A program made the translations under genes and the position numbers. The notes below the pieces were generated by a model that was not told the origin of the DNA, searched no databases, and worked only from the letters and a program-made list of their open reading frames with translations. Source: JAFGDI01 sp963662515 (GTDB lineage Bacteria > Planctomycetota > Phycisphaerae > Sedimentisphaerales > SM23-30). From it: a DNA stretch of 64,000 bases. The stretch lies in contig OY759675.1 in NCBI GenBank assembly GCA_963662515.1, positions 3,100,001 through 3,164,000 on the forward strand, read 5' to 3'. Of this stretch, positions 46,672 to 57,100 are shown one piece after another (position 1 is the stretch's first letter; every line of letters begins with the position of its first letter).

Positions 46672-47780
46672 AAAAAAGGTTAATCGAGATTAGGAATGGT
46701 GATATTGTGGCACAGGAAAGATTAAAATATAACCCTGACTATGCTGTCATGCCAGGAAAGACAGTTCAAGATACTATGATACGCCTGGGATATACACAGA
46801 AAGAGTTTGCAGAGAGGCTTGACACAACAGTTCAGTCACTAAATCGTATATTCAACGAAGCTCAGCCTATTACGCACGAAATGGCATGCAAATTAGAGAT
46901 GGTTACTGGTACACCTGCGAACTTCTGGAATAACCGAGAAGCTATTTACAGAGAAAGAATTGCTAAAATCAATGAAAAAAAACAATTTGAGAAAGACATA
47001 GATTGGTTGAAAAGCATCCCTGTTAAAGATCTCCAGAAACGAGGTTATATATTAAATTCCGATGATAAAGTGGAACAATTACGAAGCACTTTGCAGTTCT
47101 TTGGCGTTAGTTCGGTTAAAGCTTGGAATGAAGTTTGGAAATACCCTCAAGTGGCCGCCAGAAGGTCTGAATGTTTTAAATCACACCCAGGTTCAGCTTC
47201 CGCATGGATAAGAATTGGTGAACTCAAAGCACAAAATATTCAGTGCAACCCATTCGACCGCCAGGCTTTTGTTAATGCACTCAGAGAAATTCGCTCATTG
47301 ACAAAGCAAACCATTGACTGCTCATGGCCAAATGCTGTAAGCCTTTGTGCAAAATCTGGTGTCGCATTGGTAGCTGTCAAAGAACTCAAGCAAGTCCCAT
47401 GGAATGGTGCTACAAAGTGGATCACTCCAGATAAAGCAATGATACTTCTTACAATCAGAGGAAAATACGAAGACCTTTTTTGGTTTTCATTTTTTCATGA
47501 GGCTGGCCATATTTTAAATGATGGCAAAAAAAACCTTTTCATCAACAATAATAACAATAATGATGAAATTGAGATAAGAGCCAATGTCTTCGCCGCGGAC
47601 TTTCTAATTCCAGCCAAGTACAATAAAGACATTGAATCTGCCACTAGCCATTCTGATATTGAAAAAATAGCAACTGAAATTGACATAGACCCAGGAATAG
47701 TCGCTGGTAGGTACAGGTTCTTAACCAAAAAACATTCATTTTTCAAAGACCTGACCAGAAAGCTTGAATGGGCAGAGTAA
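46644..47780 (+). CDS. higA: HigA-type antitoxin fused to ImmA/IrrE-family metallopeptidase
   Basis: The ATG at 46644 overlaps higB by 28 nt; a GTG at 46707 with AGGA upstream is an alternative that would leave a 35-nt gap. The XRE/HigA helix-turn-helix spans ~40-95 (IRLGYTQKEFAERLD, TTVQSLNRIF, FWNNREAIYRER). The C-terminal half is an ImmA/IrrE-type domain: WFSFFHEAGHILND with the HExxH zinc motif (His285, Glu286, His289) and a probable third ligand in EIRANVFAADFLIP. A run of six Asn (from ~nt 47,545) is low-complexity. Such HTH-IrrE fusions occur both beside HigB toxins and as phage repressor-like regulators, so it may act in addiction, in lysogeny control, or both. Confidence 0.88.
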   Translation: MRHQRYTRIEKRLIEIRNGDIVAQERLKYNPDYAVMPGKTVQDTMIRLGYTQKEFAERLDTTVQSLNRIFNEAQPITHEMACKLEMVTGTPANFWNNREAIYRERIAKINEKKQFEKDIDWLKSIPVKDLQKRGYILNSDDKVEQLRSTLQFFGVSSVKAWNEVWKYPQVAARRSECFKSHPGSASAWIRIGELKAQNIQCNPFDRQAFVNALREIRSLTKQTIDCSWPNAVSLCAKSGVALVAVKELKQVPWNGATKWITPDKAMILLTIRGKYEDLFWFSFFHEAGHILNDGKKNLFINNNNNNDEIEIRANVFAADFLIPAKYNKDIESATSHSDIEKIATEIDIDPGIVAGRYRFLTKKHSFFKDLTRKLEWAE

Positions 47781-47785
47781 TCGTA

Positions 47786-48145
47786 TTACTCCAATATTGC
47801 TATCCTATCCCTCAAATCCTGCATTTCAGCATCGATCTTCCGTAAAGCCTGTGTAATCAAAGCTTCTTTGTCCCAGTCGTTCTTATTGATTTCAGGATAA
47901 CCCCGGTTTGGCGTAAAATCTGTCGAAATATAGTATTGCTGACCAGATGCAGTAGCACCAGCATAAGGTGCAGTCAGCGACAATTGGGTATTGCTTACAA
48001 CCGCCGCGATTGTGTAGAAAATACCACTATCCTTAATCCCGAATAACTGACCGGGCTGTATGTCTCCATTAGCCCAAGTCGTTCCTAAGCCGGTTATTGA
48101 AGCACTACCATTTACAACTGAAACTGTTCCATTTTTAATCTGCAT
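47786..48145 (-). CDS. Phage tail-tip/fibre-associated protein
   Basis: Last gene of the tail block; 119 aa. The start is set by AAGGAG 8 nt upstream of the ATG. The first ~75 residues, with GSASITGLGTTW, FGIKDSGIFYTIAAV and LTAPYAGATASGQQYYI, match a small beta domain common in phage tail fibres and their accessory proteins. The C-terminus (ALITQALRKIDAEMQDLRDRI) is a coiled coil that could trimerise. It abuts the end of the tail-tip gene by 12 nt, so it is probably assembled on, or with, that fibre. No enzymatic motif. Confidence 0.75.
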   Translation of the reverse strand: MQIKNGTVSVVNGSASITGLGTTWANGDIQPGQLFGIKDSGIFYTIAAVVSNTQLSLTAPYAGATASGQQYYISTDFTPNRGYPEINKNDWDKEALITQALRKIDAEMQDLRDRIAILE

Positions 48146-48157
48146 AATTAAGTCTCC

Positions 48158-51100
48158 TTATTTTTTTGTTTTCCACAGCCGATAGTCGTATTCCAGCGAC
48201 CCGGCGATATTATCAACACTCGATGCAGTACTCTGCCGCCAGCAGGAAAAGATCACGCGGTTTATATCGCTTACAGTCTGCATATCCATAATCGGCGGCA
48301 GACTGCGTTCATCAGGTATGATCACCTGGTCATTATTGATCTTACTGCGGATTATGTTGTTATGCGTTTGGGCTGTTACAGTCACATTATCGAATTTAAT
48401 CTCATCGAAACTGTAGCCCTGTTTGGCCAGAAATCTTATCCGGGTACGGTGATAACTGCCCGATTTAGTGACATAAATACTATGTATCATATTCTTATCG
48501 ATTATATACGATTCACCGGGCCGCCCCAGCTCTATCAGATCCTTATTGAGCAGATTACTGGCAATTTGCAGGTTGGAACTGACACCGTATATATCGATAT
48601 AACTGACACCATCAGACCGGAAAAAACGCAGACCGGCATTGGCATAACTGCCAACCGATACCGTAGCCGTCGAGGTCGTAAGATAGCTCAACACAAATCT
48701 GTAACTGGCACTGACATTGGTCTTAACCGACAGATTCATCATAGCCAGCCAGCTACCGGCTCTGGCAGTATTATCAACTGTCCGCAATACCGGCAGAGTA
48801 TTAAGACTGATAACGCTCGTACCCTCATTTACATCGATGATCTCATTAACTGCATTATCGTACAGATTGCCAGTTGTGACGATCTGACCATTCATGTATG
48901 GCTCACCGCCGACAACTCCATAATGTTTAGCAGAATTACCCAGCAGCATCACATCTTTATACACTGTACTGCTATAGCGTTTACGCCCAATGGCCCAGCC
49001 GCCCTGATAGGAAGTACCGGCAACGGTAATAGTACCGTTAGAACTGATCTGTATAGCCTCATAGAGATCACCAGCCTCTAAGAAACTATCCTGCACGGTT
49101 GTGCCATTACGGCCAAATATCCGAATTTCACCCACACCGTTATTATTACCGATATGCAGTATATCAGTAATAATCGCACCGGCCCAGACTACATCGGCCC
49201 GCAGGCGGCCTTTTTCGATCCATTGACCAGCCGAATATTCATAGACTTTCTTAGTCTCAAAGGTTTTACTGGCCACAGTTATATTTGCCTCAGCGATAAT
49301 AACCGCCAGCGTTCCGGCTGTAGGAGAGGCAGGAATATCACCGGCAGCAGAGACAAAAACCACAGTTCGGCCATCAATACCATTAGTACCAGGACTGCCT
49401 GCCGGTCCCTGCGGTCCCTGCGTACCAGTAATACGCAGCGGATCAGACCACTGGCCATTGAGTACATTTTCACTGTCAAAATTCGCGGTTATCAGCCAGG
49501 TATATTGTCCACTGGACGGATTAACCGGAGCATCAAGCCAGGCAGCACCCGGATTGGCAGAAGTTTTATTAACTGCCGGACCGGTAGTTGCAGATGAATT
49601 ATTCTGAAATCTGAAATCAACATATTGAGCAGGGAGACTTTCGCCCACAAACTTTATCCAGGCACTCCAAGACCCACCTGATAACCGTTGTTTAAACCAG
49701 ACATCACCAGCCGTATAGGTCGAATGGGCCCCGGTATCGCTGTTAGTGGTATTATACAGCACTTCCAGCCCTGTACCATCAGAGGCCACAAACTGAAACC
49801 ACCCGGTTATCGGATTGCTCAGAGTGCCCAGATACTGCCTCATATAGCGATCGCCGACCGTATAGGTTGAATGGGCCCCTGCCCCGCCAGAGTTCGTAGC
49901 ATATTGCACCAGCAGACCGGCGCCATCTTCAGCCGTTATTTTAACGGGCCCCTGCCAGCTAACACCGGCATCATAGCTCAGGAGCATATAAATATCATCA
50001 GCCTGATATTCAGTATGCCAATAAGATGATCCCACCGGGTAAGGCTCATCAGCAAACTTAAACAGCAGAGTATCAGCACCATCTTTGCCATTTTCGCCAG
50101 TCAGACGCACCGGCCCGGTCCAGCTCTGCGAAACTGCCTGTCCTGATTCATTAAACTCAGCCCGGATCATATATAAATGACCGCTACCGCTATCAGGCGG
50201 CGTATCGTGCCAGCCCAGAGCAGCTAAATCTATAACCACAGGCAAGGCAGAAATATCAGGCACAGTATCGCTATAGCGAAAACTCGACACTACTGTATTA
50301 GCACCAACGCCCTGGGCACAGACCGGCTCATTATCCCAGCCAACAACTTCGCCCAGATCATTATAATAGCCGGCCAGCAGCCATAAATAAGGCCCGGCAG
50401 GATATGCCGCTGGCTGTCCCGGGTTCCACCCCCGCCAGTCAGAAAGAGCCGGCAGCAGTGGGAATGATTCACGGGAATTATGTCTGATATAGAACATACG
50501 AACCGATAATCCAGACAGGCCAATCTGGCCATCTGTACCATTGACTGCCTCAAGACGAACAGGCCCGGTCCATTCAACCGGCATATCACCAGACAAAGGT
50601 ATCTGCATATAGCAGCTTGCCAGCCACAACCTGCCGTTATCATTCTGATAGCTCATGATCGGCAGGATTGATACTGTATTATCGGGCAGCCAGTCAGTTG
50701 AATCCACTGTTATATAATAGCTGTAATTATAGGCAGGCAGCGAGCCTGATTCACTGAAAACAGTACGATAAAAATCAAAGGTAGTATAGCCTTCCCAGCG
50801 CAGAACCGGACGCGGTTGATCCTGGGCTATGACCCAGACGGAATTAAAATTCCAGCCGACAGCCGTAAAGGTATCAGTATAAGAGGCAGGACCGGCTGTA
50901 TCACCCCAGATCAGCACTGTACCACCGCCGCTATTGATCGGGTCCCATTCACCGGCATTACAGAAACAGTTACTGATCCGGGAATTATAACCAGATCCAA
51001 ACTGATAACAGAACAGATTAACAGCTGCTGAATGGGACACCAGACCAGAATAATAACATCTCTGTATATAACCGGTACTGTAAGCAGTAAAACCGGCAAT

Positions 51101-54100
51101 TTTGGCATAAGTGGCTGAATAATATTCTGTATAATTCGCCCGACAGCTAATATCACAGGCGGCATAACTGTCATGCACAGCAGCATTATTCAATATACGA
51201 CCGATGAAACCGGCTGCATAATCCAATGAGCAGTTACCATTACCAGGATCATAAAAGTGACCTGATGATACATTGCCGCGAGAGACGCAATGACAGATAA
51301 AGCCATTACCGATATACCCCATAAATCCGCCAATATCGGCTGAATAACTGGAATCTGTCATATTACCGCTGGCATTAACCTTAACGGGCATATATGACCG
51401 GCATTTCCAGACAGATTGGGTTTGACTATAAGTATTAGGGCTATAATACTGACCGCAGAGGCCGCCAATGAATTGCACATTAGCACCATCAACAATAACG
51501 CCCTGCCCGCTGATATACCCAGGCACACTGCCGGCGGCCTGCATACCGATCTGGGCAAGATTAACACCACTGCGACAATTATTGATCCTGCCCTTGCCAA
51601 AACCAACCAGACCGCCAATATTTTCAATATACTGACCATAACTGGTAATTCGAGATACGCTGACAGTGCCGACAAAATAACTGTCAACAACAGCACATGA
51701 GATATAGCTACTGTCACCCCAGCCATTGCCCATAGTGCCGACAAGACCGCCAATGCCATCAACTTGATAATACAGGTTAGGAGTGCCAGAGACATGGCCA
51801 GTGGCATAACAGTTACTGATCGTACCGGAAAGCAGCCGCCCTACCAGAGCAGCAGAATGATAATTACCTTCAACATAGACATTTTCAAGGCCGAGATTCT
51901 TAATAGTGCCGCTCTCATGCCAGCCGATAAATGCCATGTGATAATCGCCGTAGTTCTGACAGGAACTGTCTGGCGAGACAATTCGCAGATTTTTGATCTT
52001 AAATCCGTTGCCATTAAAGGAGCCGCGAAAAGGCGTGCCGCTCGCTAAAGCATAATCGGTATTGTGATACACGCCGGCATCACGACAGGTACACCAGGCA
52101 ATAGGTGCGCGGGTATATTCAATATCGCTGAAATCAAGATCGGCCGTCAGATAAAAACTTTTAGTATGGTTAGAAATCTGCGTTGAGGTCAGGGCCGTTT
52201 GCAGATGATCGCCGAAATAGGCCTGAAATTCGGCTACAGAGCCGATAGCAATGCCAGAAGGCGTACCCAGAGCAACAGGATTAGTCAGGGAAATTTCAGA
52301 TTCAAGACCGCTTATCTGTATCAGACTCTGAGCCGATACAGTCTGACTGTCATTAGTATTAAGGTAATCAATACTGACGGCGGGTAAAACGGCCATCCAT
52401 ACCGGATTAGCCGCATTAACCGGCTGCACCACTGACCAGAGACTGTTATCGGCCGGGAAAACGCTCAGATCTCGTCTGACAATGAAATCAGGCAGATCAG
52501 GTCTGACCGGCGACTCAAGAAAGAGGGCCATAACAACATGATCATCATCAATGCGACCGATACGATAAGGGCTGGAAAAGCGGGAAAGCACCTGCCAGCG
52601 ATCCCAGCAGACAGAGCGCAGCAGATACGGATAACAATAATAATCGTCATTTACAGTCTCAACAGTCAGGGCAGGCGGGTTCTTATGCCAGTTATCATCA
52701 TTAACAGACAAAAAACCGCCAGAATCGATCATACTGCTATCAGGTAAAGCAGGTGTTGTTTCACTGCGACAGTAAATCGTTAAATTAGTCCAGCCAATAT
52801 TACCATCTTCGCCGCTCATCCGCACCGGCCCAGACCATGTAACCGGCACAGAGCCGCTATCCGGCAGCCGCATACTGGCAGTAGCCAGATACAGCGGATA
52901 AGGCCCAGACGGATAAACCGCCGACCAGCCATTATCATTGCTGCCAATAGCAATAACACCGTCTGTACCAACCGTACTATAAGCTGGCAGAGTAGGTACT
53001 GATGCTGAACGGCAATAAATAGTCAACTGCGATATTGTATTTTTAGGGTCTGGCAACCCAGAAATTTCAACATTGCCACCAATTACCACCTTACCGGTCT
53101 TATCCGCATATAAACCGCTACCAGATTCATAATTACCATTTTCATTGAGGCCAATATCACCAACAATAATGTTTCTGGTATATACACAATCACCATCAAA
53201 ATGCTCAGTCTTAATGATTCTCGACCCAAGGTGTTCGCTTGTAAGCGTCCCTACCTGCATAAATGCAAAACTTGCCATCCGCTGAGGTATTGCCATTTGA
53301 CTGAATTGCCAGGCATCATTTATGTATTCTGCAATCCCGAAAAGGAACTTGAAATAACTTACCCCGGGCTGAATTATGGAAACATTAAGGGTGAGCGTAT
53401 TACCATCAGTTAAATAAGACTCAAAATCATAATTCACATAATACCTTTTGGTAGTATCTGTTAAATTGACTGTCACACCAGCAGTTGTATATGCTTTTTT
53501 CCTAAAAGTAACCTTCTTCCCGGCTGGGATAGTTAGAACATTACCGCTTGCAATTGAAATTACAAACCCTGTCGTGTTGACATAATCAAGGTCATAATCA
53601 GTAATTTCCGATGTAGAACTTAAAGGCGTAGCCTCAACCTGTCCAGAAACATTCAGTCCGGTATCTCCAAAATTATCATAAGCAGCTACCTTAAAAAACA
53701 TTCTCTCGGTAGAAACTAATGACAAGCTATTATTCGGCCCCTTATAAAGTCTGTTAGCCTCTCCTGGAGCAAAACCATTTACTGCCGATCCCCATACTAT
53801 GTAACCACTTATATCAGAATCTTTTCCGGCATCCCAGTTAAGATCTATTCTCTTAACCGTACCGACCGCCGTCAAACCCGTTATCGCTGCTGGCACTGGA
53901 TTATTAACCGTTAGTTGTGAATAATTGGTCATATATGCATTAACATCAACAGCAGCAACTTTGAACACAAACGATCTGGCGGGTGTTCCATTACCATCTT
54001 CATAGTTGTTTTCGTAAGTATATGTATAATGATTGTCTCCGATAGCAACTTTTCGCCGGATAGTACCATCTGTATTTTCTATGATAATACTATATCCGGC

Positions 54101-57100
54101 AAATCCTGATACTGAAGCTGTCCCATCATCCGAAATACTCGTCGCTGGTTTATTCCAAGTAAACTGAGCATTTCTTGTAGCAAATACATCTTGGTTTGGA
54201 AAATTAGTCAGGCATAAACCGGAAACTCTTATTCCGGAATAATTTGGAACGGTAGTATTCTGATCTGATGTAGAATGAATAACATAAGGAGCTTTGGCAA
54301 ATGGATAAGATTCACCATTATATCCTGTACTGACCAGCTTAATCATATATTTAGTATTTGGCAATGCCTTATCCCAAACAAAGCGATTATCATTTGACAT
54401 GCCTAAAAATGCCCAGCTTGCAGGCCCATCAACAACCTGAGCATAAATTTCAACCCCCTTGTAAATATATAAAGTGTCTGGATTCTCCCAGACAATACTC
54501 AAAGTGACATAATTACTACCTGTTATATACGATTCTGAAACCTGAATATTATTCACAGGCTGTAGGCTTACCGGCTTGGGATTGACAACTTCCGGCAAAT
54601 CACTCGGATTCTCGCCATCAACATCATAAATCGATTCCTTGTACTCAATAGCATGAACCTCAACCTTTTGGTCTTGAGTTGCTCGCAGATATGTAACTTT
54701 AAATAACTTAGGTACATTTTCCACCATAACCACCAAGTCACCATTTTGCACAGGCTCAGTAAAAGGTTCTGTCACAGTAATCGTGCGACCTTCAATTGAA
54801 TATACTGGCTTGGATATTATCCTGTCATAATACTTTCCGTTGGCCCCTTCAGCCTGATTATTTGGCCTTACAATGATCGACCACTCTTTTTCTGGGTCAA
54901 CTGCCAAATCCTGAGCAAGAGTAATTGTATTGGCTGTTGCCGATGCAACACGACAGCTTTTGCCCCAATCTGGGACATCATGCTGAAACAGAAAAATATC
55001 ACCAATAATGCAGTTAATAGCATTCAAACCAGTCTTGAAGCTAATCACTCTCCGCAATTCCTGATTACGCTTGAGACGGTATTTTCCGGCACGCCATGCC
55101 TCTCGGCTATTATTTATGCCTGGGAAAAACATTGAAACACGATTCGAGTTATTTTCGCTGGTATTATTGGTAACAATATAACTCGTCCGCTTATAGTCTT
55201 GTTGCTTATCAATAAACTGAACTTCAATTGCAGTAGCTCTCTGATCCTCCTGAATGAATTCCTCAGTAAATGAGTAAGCCTCAATATTACTCATTGAAAA
55301 TACTTGTTTATAGTCCGCAGGCTTGTCAATTACTACATACGCCCTTGCCCCATTCCAGACATATATAGCCCTGCACTGCTGGCAAACTTCAAGGATTTGG
55401 TCATGGAGCGTTTTTTCATCTGTAAAACCTCCATTAAAAGTATGCCTTGGGTTTCCATCTGACAATATTTCATCACAATAATCAGCAAGTTCAACAATAC
55501 TATCAAGGTCAATATACTCTGGTTGAAGCCCGTCATATCTGGCAACAACAAAATCAGCACCTTCAGAATTCCCATAAACTGGTTGAGTCATTATATCATA
55601 TAATACCCAGGCTGGATTATTGGAATACTTAACCGTCCAACTTTGCGTCTCAGAATTATAAACCCTTACTGACTTACCCTTTATAACACATTCAAATTCA
55701 AGCGAGCCAGACAAATCCTCAGTTGCAAGCGACTTAATGCCTATCATTGCTAATCTTGGATATGAATGATTAAATTTGATCAGATCACGAATGCCAAGAC
55801 AATACATATCCTGACCATATTTGGTCAGTTTATTACCATTTTTATCTTTTTTCTCTTGGGTTATTTTCGTAATCTTAATCTGGTATTCAGTACCATTTTC
55901 AGCAGTTTTATCATAATCTGCCGTCCCAAACGAAAACTTATGGCTCGATGTAATATTGTCCGCATAAAGATGGGCCATGTCACGCAAATGAGCATGAATA
56001 ACACTCTTTTGGGCTGTTGTTACCTTGTACTGATCAGGTATAATGCCTGATACACTAACATTCAGCTCGACCCAGCGATAACGATCACCCATCCACCAAC
56101 GATACGGCTCAGGGTCTCTTGGATTTTGACCTGTACTTATTAATTTAGTAGCTACTATCTCTGTATCTGGTTCATGATTTGTGAGTGCCTGAATTTCAAT
56201 AGGTAGATTAGAAATCTTAAGACTTGCTGGTATGTATTGAACTCCAGTATCACTCGAAGCGAAAAACTTATTTTCTTGCTTTTCTGGACTACTTAAGCCT
56301 TTAGTCACATCAATTGAGTAAATATCTATTAAAACTCGTAACTTACCGGACACAATATTAAATGCATATATTGGGAATGCCCTATTAGTTGGCTCAATAC
56401 ACTTCCAGACACTATCGCTTATCTTTTTGTATTCACACTTGGCAGCGACATAAAACCAGCCAATAGAACCATCACTGTTAAATTTATACAATCCTGCCGG
56501 GTGTCCACAATCCACCTGAAAACTATCATAGTTTTCATCATAAATATGAGAAAACACATAAGGACTATCAGACTCTACCAACTGCTGCATAGCCTCCTGG
56601 CTACCATTATATGCAAAACCATCCATAACGGGCTGACGAGTATAGCCCTTGCGAAGATCATATTCTACTTCTTCATAGTCGTCTATGGCCTGATTATTTA
56701 TATATACCCCACGAAGGCGTTCAATACCATCTTCCCCGGTTTCCTTCCAGCCTATTGAATCTATAGGCCCTTCTGCAAGAGCCAAAACCAAGTTATAACG
56801 CTGCTTTCTTGTATCAGACACAGGCTCAGTCATTGACAGGATAACATTACCATACACTTTATTTTCGCCGTAATACACCGGCCATTTAATGCCTGCCTGC
56901 TGGGTTGTTCTTGGATTCCAGCCGTATGCTTGATTATTACTTGATGAAGCAGTGCGAGCTGATGGAGGTGGCAATAATGATTGAATTAATAAGCCACCGC
57001 CGATCATAATACTAGCCGAAACAGCACTTGCTGCTATCATCCCTCCAGTAGTTAATGCACCTCCTTCAGTAACTAACTCCAACGCACCTGCGGCCAATCC

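Noticed and set aside
50300..52050. Overlapping ORFs on both strands within the GLUG region of the tail-tip gene
   Set aside because: Low-complexity Ile/Leu-rich shadows of the beta-helix codons.
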